The translations under genes and the position numbers were made by a program. Of a DNA stretch of 64,000 bases, positions 1 to 7,120 are shown in pieces. Every line of letters begins with the position of its first letter. The stretch's first letter is position 1. Under the pieces are notes generated by a model, which was given only the letters and a program-made list of their open reading frames with translations, was not told the origin of the DNA and did not search any database. The DNA is from Acidimicrobiales bacterium (GTDB lineage Bacteria; Actinomycetota; Acidimicrobiia; Acidimicrobiales; Aldehydirespiratoraceae), in the NCBI GenBank assembly GCA_029263195.1, contig JAJCXX010000048.1:49209-113208 (forward strand), written 5' to 3'.

Positions 1-217
1 GGGGTGATGTTCCTTCCTTGATCCGACCGCGGGCATCGGAGGGCTGCATCTCGACTCGGTTGTTGTTGGCGAGGCGCTTGACCCTCCACGTCTCGGAGGA
101 GGTGATGAATCCGATTCGACCGTCGCCGGCGTCGACCGGCCAGACCGGAGCCGGTTTGGGTGTCCCGTCCTTCTTGAAGGTGGTGAAGGCCATGTACGTT
201 TCGTCAGCGAGTGTCAT
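1..217 (-). CDS. PPOX-class (probable F420-dependent) oxidoreductase, 3' end missing
   Basis: The first 72 codons of a minus-strand gene that runs off the left edge, read from the ATG at 217. The N-terminus has the features of pyridoxamine-5'-phosphate-oxidase-fold proteins of the actinobacterial F420-dependent type: an opening segment TYMAFTTFKKDGTPKPAPVW, then a strand ending in GFITSSETWRVKRLANN and a following NRVEMQPSDARG strand. Such small split-barrel proteins use F420 or flavin to reduce varied substrates. The family call rests on this half only, so the specific substrate cannot be named. The gene is divergent from the small coiled-coil gene starting at 280. Confidence 0.75.
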   Translation of the reverse strand, partial: MTLADETYMAFTTFKKDGTPKPAPVWPVDAGDGRIGFITSSETWRVKRLANNNRVEMQPSDARGRIKEGTSP

Positions 218-279
218 GGCCCGGGATCCTACGCGGCGCGCCTTCACCCTGGGCACTTGATGGATCTACTATTCAAGAC

Positions 280-681
280 ATGACCACAGTTGACGAAATT
301 GTCAAGCAACTGGCGGAGGTCACCGACGAGTTGTTGGCGTTGGAAGATGATGACTTCGCCGGGCGGTTCAGGCTCGAAACGCGGCGCGACGAACTCCGGG
401 CCGAAGCCGAGGAGTTCCATCAGCGCAAGGACGAGGGCAGATCCACTGAGCAACTTCACACTGAGCTGTCAGCGAGGCGTGAGCAACTCCAGCAGATCAG
501 CGAGGGATTCGTGAACCGAGCGATGCAGGCGTCCAGTGCCCATGGGCCGAGCGGCGGTGAGGAGCGGGCGTCCGCAGCCCTCAAGGGTCGCTCGATCAAC
601 GACGCCATGATGGGGGCTTCGGGAGCCGGTTCGATCCACGCCAGGATTGCCGAGATCGAACAGGAACTCGCCAAGCGCTGA
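280..681 (+). CDS. Small coiled-coil protein of unknown function
   Basis: A 133-residue charged protein, about half Glu/Lys/Arg/Gln. Residues about 1-75 form a long predicted helix with heptad-like spacing (EIVKQLAEVTDELLALEDDD, then an RRDELRAEAEEF stretch), followed by a Gly/Ser-rich linker and a short C-terminal helix ending EIEQELAKR. No catalytic motif, signal peptide or membrane segment is visible. I chose the ATG at 280 because it begins the helical region; the frame stays open upstream to 211. I do not recognise the family. It is probably a cytoplasmic oligomeric or scaffold-like protein, which is inference from composition only. Confidence 0.6.
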   Translation: MTTVDEIVKQLAEVTDELLALEDDDFAGRFRLETRRDELRAEAEEFHQRKDEGRSTEQLHTELSARREQLQQISEGFVNRAMQASSAHGPSGGEERASAALKGRSINDAMMGASGAGSIHARIAEIEQELAKR

Positions 682-701
682 CCCAGACGCGAGGGGCTAT
701 C

Positions 702-998
702 TCAGCCAGATCCGGGGATACCGTCGACGACCACCATGGATCCTTCGGTGTTGTCCGTTCGAAGACTGATGATTGCCTGATACGCGTCGGAGTTGTACCA
801 AGCCATAGCGGCGTCGCGATCATCGAACCTCAACACGACGGTCGACTTCGCAGGATTTCCTTCGATGGCTGTGGAATCGTGTTCCGCCACCAAAACCTCC
901 ACGTTGTGGGGCTTTAGCGTTGGGCCGACCTGCGGCCCGTAGGCCTCGAGCCCTTCGGGATTCGTGATGTCGTACGTAGCTACGATGTATGCGCTCAT
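702..998 (-). CDS. DUF1330 family protein
   Basis: A 98-residue protein starting SAYIVATYDITNPEGLEAYG and continuing with the IEGNPAKSTVVLRFDDRDAAMAWYNSDAYQAI segment (split here into its elements: a VVLRFDD strand, an AAMAWYNSDAYQ helix). This is the ferredoxin-like dimeric alpha/beta-barrel pattern of DUF1330, whose biochemical role is not established. The length matches the family (about 95-100). A 6-bp inverted repeat lies just upstream of its start at 1008-1029. It stands alone: the coiled-coil gene is convergent with it and the next gene ends about 100 bases upstream. Confidence 0.8.
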   Translation of the reverse strand: MSAYIVATYDITNPEGLEAYGPQVGPTLKPHNVEVLVAEHDSTAIEGNPAKSTVVLRFDDRDAAMAWYNSDAYQAIISLRTDNTEGSMVVVDGIPGSG

Positions 999-1007
999 TC
1001 GTCGAGA

Positions 1008-1029
1008 CTACGCGACCAAATATGCGTAG
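1008..1029. promoter_or_regulatory. Inverted repeat before the DUF1330 gene
   Basis: CTACGC and GCGTAG arms with a 10-base AT-richer spacer, 10 bases upstream of the ATG at 998 on the minus strand. The spacer contains a CATATT-like -10 element, so the repeat could be an operator over a promoter with a very short leader. This is a pattern observation only. Confidence 0.3.
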
Positions 1030-1094
1030 CGCGATCACGACCCGGGCGGCGTCGTGCACCAGACCCGGTGACGACTTGTGTCGGTGACGTCGGG

Positions 1095-2018
1095 TCAGTC
1101 GACGGCGAGTGGCTCGCAGTATTCGTCGTCAATTCCGTTTGACCGGACGAACAGGCACGCGGTTTGTGGCCATCCGAAGTCGACGAAGGCCGGGAGCATG
1201 CCGGGGCACCCCTCGGTGGTGGGGGAGATGATGCCAATCTGCACGAACCCGTCGCCGGCCCCCCAGATGTTGACGTCGCACAAGTCGATCTCGGTCTCCG
1301 GCCAGACCAGGCGCCCGCCCAGGTCTTGCAAGTCAGCCTCTTCGAGAGGGCTGAAGGTCTTCACCATGTGGAAGATGTAGCTGCCAACGCTGTCGCCGTC
1401 GGGGGTGATGGTCCACTCGTCCTGCACGTCCTGTAGGGGGCCTCCGTCGCCCTCGCCCGCATAGTCGATCGCCAGGACGGGGTCCTCATCCCCAAAGAAG
1501 ATGAAGCTGACGCGCCCAATGATCGAGAGCACGACAACGCCGCCGACCACTATGACCCATGGTCTCCGCCACCACGCCGCGGCTGCCACGTCGGTGAGGT
1601 GTTGTTCCGCCGACCAAAGCACCCCGATGAGCACCACCACCGTCGACGCGATGATCAACCAGCTGCCAACCAATCTGTTTCCCGAGTACCCGCCGTGGGA
1701 CCAGACCGGGTCGCCGTCAACAAAGTCGTTGAGCGTAAACAGCAAAGCCACGACGGCCATCAGTCCGGTGGCGACGAGCGTCCCCATCCCGAACCGCAGG
1801 AAGTGCCATGTAGCGACGCCAAGCAGAATCAGACTCAGTCCAAGCGAAAGGTAAACAAACGCGGCCCACACGGACCAAAGGTCCCCGTAAGTGTTCCGGT
1901 CAGCGGCGGAAATGGCGAACAGCATTCGACCGGCCACCAGCCCAACACCACCAGCGACGATGACCAGTGCCGCGACACGCCGTTTCCCCATGACAAATGG
2001 CGAGAGAGAGCGCTTCAT
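1095..2018 (-). CDS. Polytopic membrane protein with C-terminal extracytoplasmic domain
   Basis: With the ATG at 2018 (AAAGG Shine-Dalgarno 8 bases before it) the product has 307 residues. Upstream ATGs at 2054 and 2087 are possible but have weaker sites. Five hydrophobic segments are visible: one near residues 10-32 (AALVIVAGGVGLVAGRMLFA), then LWSVWAAFVYLSLGLSLILL, VATGLMAVVALLF, SWLIIASTVVVLIGVLW and WVIVVGGVVVLSIIGRVSFI. After the last comes an acidic domain of about 120 residues with four cysteines (LCDVNIWG, EGCPGM, TACLFV, DEYCEP), presumably outside the cell and disulfide-bonded. I do not recognise the family. There is no obvious operon partner. Confidence 0.65.
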   Translation of the reverse strand: MKRSLSPFVMGKRRVAALVIVAGGVGLVAGRMLFAISAADRNTYGDLWSVWAAFVYLSLGLSLILLGVATWHFLRFGMGTLVATGLMAVVALLFTLNDFVDGDPVWSHGGYSGNRLVGSWLIIASTVVVLIGVLWSAEQHLTDVAAAAWWRRPWVIVVGGVVVLSIIGRVSFIFFGDEDPVLAIDYAGEGDGGPLQDVQDEWTITPDGDSVGSYIFHMVKTFSPLEEADLQDLGGRLVWPETEIDLCDVNIWGAGDGFVQIGIISPTTEGCPGMLPAFVDFGWPQTACLFVRSNGIDDEYCEPLAVD

Positions 2019-2334
2019 GGCGATCGCCTTTCGCGGAGGTGAAGAGATCTGCATATGTCCATCCTCACGATTCGTGACGGTCCGCACAATCCGGGGTTTC
2101 CCCTATTGCGGGCTAGGGCGCCCCAGGTCTTCGGTGCCATTGTCGATCGGGGCGGCGAAGTGTGTGGTCCGGGGCGGGCGGATCGAAGCGACAAGCGGGT
2201 TTTGTGATCAGTGACTCGGGCCCGTTGCGGATTTCTCGACTGTGGTTGGTGGCGTATTGGTTGAGATCTGGGTCGGCCAATTCACGATGGAGGAACGCGA
2301 GGGTGTGAGCGACCTGAGACCTATTGTGCGTGGG

Positions 2335-3219
2335 ATGACCTTCGAACCGGACCTGAGCACCAGTGTGGCGCTCGTGGCGGGCGCCACCCGAGGGGCCGGT
2401 CGAGGGATCGCGGTAGAGCTTGGAGCAGCCGGGGCCACGGTCTACGTGACCGGTCGAACGACCGAGACGTCGACGTCACCGATGCAACGCCCCGAGACCA
2501 TCGAAGAAACCGCACGCCGCGTCGATGCCGCGGGTGGTGTCGGGATTCCGATCCAGGTCGATCACAGCCAATCCGACCAAGTCCGCGAGCTCGCCAAGAC
2601 GATTGACGCGCAGCACGGTCGGCTCGATGTCGTGGTCAACGACATCTGGGGAGCCGACGACCGGGTCGAGTGGGACGGACCCTTCTGGGCCCATGATCTC
2701 GACATTGGACTCGGAGTGCTTCGACAAGCAATCGACACTCACATCATCACGAGCTGGCACACTGCGCCTCTGCTCACACGGCACCCCGGAGGTCTCGTCG
2801 TGGAGGTGACCGACGGTGTGTCAAGCAGGTATCGCGGGGCGTTGTTCTATGACCTCGTCAAGTCGACCGTGATCAGGCTCGCCGTGGGCCAAGCGGAGGA
2901 CTTTCGCCCCCACGATGTCGCCGTGATCGCGATGAGTCCCGGATTCCTTCGGTCTGAGGCGATGCTCGACCGTTTCGGCGTCACGGAGGGGAACTGGGAG
3001 GCGGCGGTTGAACAAGATGCGAACTTCGCGTACTCCGAAACGCCGCACTACCTCGGACGAGCCGTGGCAGCAATCGCCGCGGACCCCGACAAGATGCGCC
3101 TCACTGGTCGGGCGACCGCTACCTGGGAACTGTTCGGCCGTTACGAATTCACAGATCTCGACGGCACGCAACCCAATTGGGGGCACCACATGCGAACCTC
3201 ACTAAACCTCGAGCCGTAA
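2335..3219 (+). CDS. Short-chain dehydrogenase/reductase
   Basis: A 294-residue Rossmann protein. The nucleotide-binding motif is ALVAGATRGAGRGIAVELG near residues 10-30, followed by VTGRTTE, which suggests NADP(H) (Arg after the second strand). The active-site pair is YxxxK in FYDLVKST, and the substrate-loop PG motif is in VIAMSPGFLRSEAM. This is the SDR subgroup often annotated only as SDR family oxidoreductase. The start is uncertain: the ATG at 2335 fits relatives but has no good ribosome site, whereas an in-frame GTG at 2305 has a GGAGGA 10 bases upstream. The substrate is unknown. The 3' end is convergent with the TetR gene. Confidence 0.85.
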   Translation: MTFEPDLSTSVALVAGATRGAGRGIAVELGAAGATVYVTGRTTETSTSPMQRPETIEETARRVDAAGGVGIPIQVDHSQSDQVRELAKTIDAQHGRLDVVVNDIWGADDRVEWDGPFWAHDLDIGLGVLRQAIDTHIITSWHTAPLLTRHPGGLVVEVTDGVSSRYRGALFYDLVKSTVIRLAVGQAEDFRPHDVAVIAMSPGFLRSEAMLDRFGVTEGNWEAAVEQDANFAYSETPHYLGRAVAAIAADPDKMRLTGRATATWELFGRYEFTDLDGTQPNWGHHMRTSLNLEP

Positions 3220-3262
3220 CGGCTGGCCGACCCGAACTCCCCCGCCGGGCGGCCGCGATCGG

Positions 3263-3913
3263 TCAGCTGGGTGAACTTCTCTGATCCAACCGCCAGGATT
3301 CGGTCGTCTTCACCGCGGCGTCGAGCTGACTGCGTATTTCCTCGTTGGGGGCCCCGCTTTTGACCATGACAGCCGTTCCAATGATGAAACTCAGCATGAG
3401 GGACGTGTACGTCACGATGTTCTCGGCTTCGATCTCACCGTTGTCGGCTGCTCGGGTGAACGCCATTGAAAGACCATCGCGCATCTGCGAGCGAAACCGG
3501 ATACCTATGTCGGCGACACCTTGGTCTCGGGTGCCCATCTCGGTTCCGGTGTTGATGGCAAGGCAACCGCGGTGCTCACCCATGTCGTTGACCTCGGACC
3601 ACAGGTACTCGAAGAGCATCTTGACGTCGTCGAGACCCTGGGTCCCGTTGCCGACTACTTGGCTCATCATTCCTGCACGGGCGTCGACGTAGCGACTCAG
3701 CGCCATCTCGAACAGCTCATCCTTTGAGCCGAAGCTGCTGTACAGGCTTGATTTGTTGAGGCCAGTGGCGGCGACGATGTCGGCCAGCGATGTTGCCTCA
3801 TAGCCCTTCTCCCAGAAGAGCTGCACCAGCGCGTCGAGCACCGCGTCGTCGTCGAATTTGCGTGGTCGACCGCGGCTCGGCGCCTCATTGACGGAGGCGA
3901 TCTCGGTGCTCAT
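3263..3913 (-). CDS. TetR/AcrR family repressor of the adjacent MFS exporter
   Basis: 216 residues from the ATG at 3913. The N-terminal helix-turn-helix is intact: GRPRKFDDDAVLDALVQLFW, then GYEATSLADIVAATGLNKSS and LYSSFGSKDELFEMAL, typical of TetR proteins that sense small lipophilic compounds. The remainder is a helical ligand-binding/dimerisation domain. It is transcribed away from the drug exporter at 4057, and two copies of an imperfect palindrome lie between them (3979-3992, 4014-4027), one within the exporter promoter. The expected job is repression of the exporter, and probably of itself, relieved by a ligand. The ligand is not deducible. Confidence 0.88.
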   Translation of the reverse strand: MSTEIASVNEAPSRGRPRKFDDDAVLDALVQLFWEKGYEATSLADIVAATGLNKSSLYSSFGSKDELFEMALSRYVDARAGMMSQVVGNGTQGLDDVKMLFEYLWSEVNDMGEHRGCLAINTGTEMGTRDQGVADIGIRFRSQMRDGLSMAFTRAADNGEIEAENIVTYTSLMLSFIIGTAVMVKSGAPNEEIRSQLDAAVKTTESWRLDQRSSPS

Positions 3914-3967
3914 GGATCTGACAGTAACAGATCCCAATTCTTTTTGGAACAGTCGGTAAGAAATCTC

Positions 3968-3997
3968 TTGACACTTCTGAACCGGTCGGTCCATAGT
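3968..3997 (+). promoter_or_regulatory. Promoter of the MFS exporter
   Basis: A consensus -35 TTGACA (3968-3973) is followed after 18 bases by CATAGT (3992-3997; four of six match the -10 consensus). The start codon is 60 bases beyond the -10. One operator copy occupies the spacer, so binding of the TetR protein would block polymerase. Confidence 0.6.
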
Positions 3998-4027
3998 GTG
4001 CAGCACTGTTACTGGACCAATCGGTTC
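3979..4027. promoter_or_regulatory. Paired TetR operator
   Basis: GAACCGGTCGGTCC (3979-3992) and GGACCAATCGGTTC (4014-4027) are inverted copies of each other at 12 of 14 positions, with centres 35 bases apart. Each copy is itself an imperfect palindrome with conserved ACCG/CGGT half-sites. They sit between the divergent TetR and exporter genes, the first inside the -35/-10 spacer. This strongly suggests two dimer-binding sites, though binding has not been shown. Confidence 0.6.
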
Positions 4028-4056
4028 GAAAAATGTTTTCCCAGGAGGGCGAGCGA

Positions 4057-5694
4057 ATGTCAACCACACTCGAAGTACAAGAGGTGAGCGTGAAGCGAGA
4101 TCCTCGGCGTTGGTTCGTGCTCGCCGTGATGTCGGTCGGAACACTCATCGTGTTTCTCGACACCACCGTCATGAACACGGCACTGCCCAACATCTCTACG
4201 GAACTCAGGGCCTCGACCTCGAATCTCCAGTGGGTGCTCGACAGCTATGTATTGGTTCTTGCCGGGCTCTTGATGCTCGGAGGATCGATTGGCGATCGCT
4301 ACGGACGCCGCCGGTGGATGACCGTGGGGCTGCTGCTCTTCGGGGCGGGCTCGGTCTTTGGAGCGCTCGCATCGAACATCGAGCAACTCATCGTCGCTCG
4401 CGGGGTGCAAGGCCTTGGCGCCGCCTTGGTGCTGCCAGCGACACTTTCGATCCTGACCAATGTGTTCGAACGTGACGAGCGCCCGAAGGCCATCGCTATC
4501 TGGACCGCTGTCGGCGGCCTTGGCATCGGTCTCGGTCCTGCGGTCGGCGGTTACCTGGTCGATCGTTGGGACTGGTCGGCGGCCTTCTGGATCCACGTTC
4601 CGGTCATCGCCGCGGCGCTGATCGGCCAGATTTTCGTCCCTGAGTCACGAGATCCTCGCAACATCGGCCTCGATCTCAAGGGCGCCTTCGCTGCGACGTT
4701 CGGCATCACGGCTCTGGTCTTCGGAATAATTCAGGGCAGCGAAGCCGGCTGGACATCGGTGGAGATCGTCGGATCCTTCGCCCTTGCTGCCGTGCTGCTG
4801 ACTGCCTTCGCCCAGATCGAGCGCACGGCGGAGTATCCGATGCTTCCCCTGCACTTCTTCAAGCAGAGGGACTTCACCGGTGCGGTGTTGGTGCTCGGCC
4901 TGGCCTTCTTCTCCGCGATCGTCGTGTTCTTCTTCCTCGTGCAGTACTTCCAGCTGATTCAAGGCCGCTCACCCTTCGAGACCGGACTGATGATTCTGCC
5001 GAATGCAGGCGCCATCGTGCTAGCAGCCGGGGTCGCACAGTGGGCACTACCCAAGTTCGGACCCCGCTCGATCGTAAGCATCGGCGTCTCGATCATGGTT
5101 CTTGGTGTCGTCCTGTTCACAACTGTCGATGCGGGCACATCTGCCCTGACATCGATCAGCTACATCATGGTGTTCGGATTCGGCTTCGGGCTTGCTTCCC
5201 AGCCACTGACCGACACCGTGATGGCAGCCGTGCCAGTCGAGGATGCGGGCATCGGCTCGGCGGTCAACGACGTCAGTCGCGAACTCGGATCAGCGCTCGG
5301 CATCGCCATCTTGGGTTCAATCGTGTCGAGCTTCTATCGGAGCAACGTCAGGTCGGAGTTGGATGGCCAGGTGCCCGACGAGCTGATCGAGGTGGCCGGT
5401 GAAGGGCTCGGTGTTCTGGGGGTCGCCTCCCAACAACTCGAGCCTGACGTGGCGGCGACGCTTGTGGCTGGGGCCAACACCGCCTTCATCGATGCGATGA
5501 CCTCGGGCTTCTGGTTGTCTGCCGGCTTCCTCAGCCTCGGCGTGTTGACATCGCTGGTCCTGCTCCCGAGGCGCAGCCGTGAAACACAGGTCGTCCGGGT
5601 TGAGTCCCCGACAATCAACGTGCCCGACGACTTCGAACCTGATTTCGTGATGATCCCCGGCACAAAGATCGAACGAGACCCGATCAGCGTCTAG
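4057..5694 (+). CDS. MFS multidrug exporter, DHA2 (14-TM, EmrB/QacA) family
   Basis: 545 residues, the size of 14-helix drug:proton antiporters. Family motifs are present in order: LDTTVMNTALPNI in helix 1 (DHA2 motif D1), GSIGDRYGRRR between helices 2 and 3 (motif A), and LGPAVGGYLVDRW in helix 5 (antiporter motif C). Long hydrophobic segments continue to about residue 505, followed by a short hydrophilic tail. The ATG at 4057 has AGGAGG 8 bases upstream. It is controlled by the divergent TetR gene through the operators at 3979-4027. It would expel toxic lipophilic compounds at the cost of the proton gradient; the substrate is unknown. Confidence 0.92.
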   Translation: MSTTLEVQEVSVKRDPRRWFVLAVMSVGTLIVFLDTTVMNTALPNISTELRASTSNLQWVLDSYVLVLAGLLMLGGSIGDRYGRRRWMTVGLLLFGAGSVFGALASNIEQLIVARGVQGLGAALVLPATLSILTNVFERDERPKAIAIWTAVGGLGIGLGPAVGGYLVDRWDWSAAFWIHVPVIAAALIGQIFVPESRDPRNIGLDLKGAFAATFGITALVFGIIQGSEAGWTSVEIVGSFALAAVLLTAFAQIERTAEYPMLPLHFFKQRDFTGAVLVLGLAFFSAIVVFFFLVQYFQLIQGRSPFETGLMILPNAGAIVLAAGVAQWALPKFGPRSIVSIGVSIMVLGVVLFTTVDAGTSALTSISYIMVFGFGFGLASQPLTDTVMAAVPVEDAGIGSAVNDVSRELGSALGIAILGSIVSSFYRSNVRSELDGQVPDELIEVAGEGLGVLGVASQQLEPDVAATLVAGANTAFIDAMTSGFWLSAGFLSLGVLTSLVLLPRRSRETQVVRVESPTINVPDDFEPDFVMIPGTKIERDPISV

Positions 5695-5702
5695 ACAACT
5701 CG

Positions 5703-5718
5703 CCACCCGTGGTGGTTT
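5703..5718. terminator. Possible weak bidirectional terminator
   Basis: CCACC-CGT-GGTGG hairpin followed by TTT, in the 26-base gap between the convergent exporter and cupin genes. The stem is only 5 bp, so this is tentative. Confidence 0.3.
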
Positions 5719-5720
5719 GC

Positions 5721-6035
5721 TCAGGCACCGATGAGCGTCAGCAGCATGACCGTCGGCTCGGTGGCAATGAGCGAGTGGGGGGCGCCCGGTGCCATGTGCA
5801 GCCATGACCCGGGTCCCAGGTCGAGCTGCTCGTCATCGACGGTGAAGCGAAGCCGTCCAGAAACGACTTGGACCACGGCGGCCTGGCTCGCCTGGTGCTC
5901 GGTCAGCTGCTCGTCTGCGTCGAAGGCGAACACGGTGACGTTCAACCCGTCTCCCCGGTGGACGACCTTGGAGACGACCGCACCAGGCTGGACGCTCACT
6001 TCGCTTGCGGGATCGGTGATCAATGTGTGGGGCAC
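5721..6035 (-). CDS. Small cupin-domain protein
   Basis: 104 residues from the GTG at 6035, which lies directly after the dodecin stop (stop TGA at 6037-6039). The tight spacing implies translational coupling, although the frame itself stays open upstream. The single cupin barrel is visible: VVSKVVHRGDGLNVTVFAFD, then a metal-site-like segment EQLTEHQASQAAVVQVVSGR and the second motif GPGSWLHMAPGAPHSLIA. The first motif keeps one His and a Glu but is not a full HxH, so metal binding is uncertain. The function is unknown; it may be a small sensory or isomerase-like cupin. Confidence 0.75.
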   Translation of the reverse strand: MPHTLITDPASEVSVQPGAVVSKVVHRGDGLNVTVFAFDADEQLTEHQASQAAVVQVVSGRLRFTVDDEQLDLGPGSWLHMAPGAPHSLIATEPTVMLLTLIGA

Positions 6036-6036
6036 A

Positions 6037-6243
6037 TCAGTCGTTGACGTTGTCGACCAAGAATGAGATCCGCACAAGAGCGCCCCACTCGTCCAGGTTG
6101 TCGCCCCGGAGGCCAATCGAGACGACGTCAAGGGCTTTGACGTCTCGGAGGTTTCGTCCGGCCTCGGCGAGTGCGTTCTTGACGGCTGCGTCGGAACTCT
6201 CGCTTGACCGGCCGACAACTTCGATCACCTTCGTAATACTCAT
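6037..6243 (-). CDS. Dodecin family protein
   Basis: 68 residues, the exact size of dodecins, which form 12-subunit hollow spheres that store flavin or related ligands. The sequence SITKVIEVVGRSSESSDAAV, then NALAEAGRNLRDVKALDVV and RISFLVDN, matches the fold. The tryptophan that stacks on flavin in archaeal and bacterial dodecins (normally after LRNLR) is replaced by Ala37, as in the actinobacterial SecE2-type dodecins, so flavin binding is doubtful. It is first gene of a two-gene unit with the cupin. A GGGAG ribosome site precedes the ATG. Confidence 0.88.
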   Translation of the reverse strand: MSITKVIEVVGRSSESSDAAVKNALAEAGRNLRDVKALDVVSIGLRGDNLDEWGALVRISFLVDNVND

Positions 6244-6286
6244 CGTGTGCTCCCGTCGAACGATTCAGGTCTTCGTCGCCATGATG

Positions 6287-7066
6287 TCACGAGACCATGG
6301 AACAAGCGAGGGCAACACTGTGGCTACCGACGGCGAGGTACTGACCTGGAGTTGTTCCGAACGCGGCGCGAAATGCAGCGATGAAGGCGCTGGGCTCCTT
6401 GTACCCGCTCAGCGTCGCGGCGGTAGCAACAGTGTGTCCCTGTCCTAGCGCGACGACGCCGTGCTGGAGACGGAGTTGGGTCCGCCACTGACCGAACGTG
6501 GTACCCGTTTCTGCAACAAAGAGCCGTTGGAGGGTTCGCTCATGGGCGCCGACCGACTGGCCGAACTCGCGGAGGGTTCGGCGATCGGCGGGATCGCGGT
6601 CGAGCGCGTCCGCGACGGCGCTCGTGCGGGGGTCTCGGAGCTGAGGGAGGCGCAGCGGTAGAGCAGACGCAGCCTCTTCGAGCTGATCAACGATCACCGC
6701 TTCGAGTCGCGCCCTAGTTGCTCCTTCGGGCGCACGGAGGTGGATGTGGCTGATCAGCTCCCGCAGCAGAGGGCTCACAGAGACGACGTCAACGTCGCTT
6801 CGTCCCGCAAGAGTGGTGGTGGGTTGGAAATAGAGGGCCGCCATTTCGCTGTCGGCTTTGGCGGTGATGGAGTGCGATGTGCCTGCTGGCACCCAAAGGG
6901 CACGCAGCGGCGGCACCACCCAGCGAGATGAGCTCGTGTCGACGCTGAGGAGGCCATGGTTGGCATGGACGAGTTGATGCTCGTGGTGGCTGTGCTCGGG
7001 CTCGACGTCGCCCGAGTGGTACCGGAAGATGCCTGATCGAATCAGTGCTTGTCTGTCTGGAGGCAT
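6287..7066 (-). CDS. AraC family transcriptional regulator with N-terminal cupin
   Basis: 259 residues. The N-terminal half is a cupin-like sensor (GDVEPEHSHHEHQLVHANHG, later ALWVPAGTSHSIT) and the C-terminal half carries both AraC helix-turn-helix units: RTLREFGQSVGAHERTLQRL and SGYKEPSAFIAAFRAAFG followed by TTPGQY. The layout resembles the NimR/YeaM subgroup, which regulates an adjacent MFS transporter. Here too the gene is divergent from an MFS gene at about 7100-7121, with only 33-54 bases between. The inducer is unknown. Confidence 0.85.
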   Translation of the reverse strand: MPPDRQALIRSGIFRYHSGDVEPEHSHHEHQLVHANHGLLSVDTSSSRWVVPPLRALWVPAGTSHSITAKADSEMAALYFQPTTTLAGRSDVDVVSVSPLLRELISHIHLRAPEGATRARLEAVIVDQLEEAASALPLRLPQLRDPRTSAVADALDRDPADRRTLREFGQSVGAHERTLQRLFVAETGTTFGQWRTQLRLQHGVVALGQGHTVATAATLSGYKEPSAFIAAFRAAFGTTPGQYLAVGSHSVALACSMVS

Positions 7067-7078
7067 GCAAAGTCAATC

Positions 7079-7086
7079 TAGCGCTA
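7079..7086. promoter_or_regulatory. Short palindrome between the AraC and MFS genes
   Basis: TAGCGCTA, a perfect 8-bp palindrome in the very short divergent gap. It could be part of the AraC-protein binding region, but a palindrome this short could also occur by chance. Confidence 0.2.
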
Positions 7087-7120
7087 ACAGGACAGACGCT
7101 TGTCCCATCAGAATGAACCC

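Noticed and set aside
3222..3267. Possible hairpin (GCTGGCCGA with TCGGTCAGC) between the SDR and TetR genes
   Set aside because: Long loop, one mismatch, and no T-tract; too weak to call a terminator.
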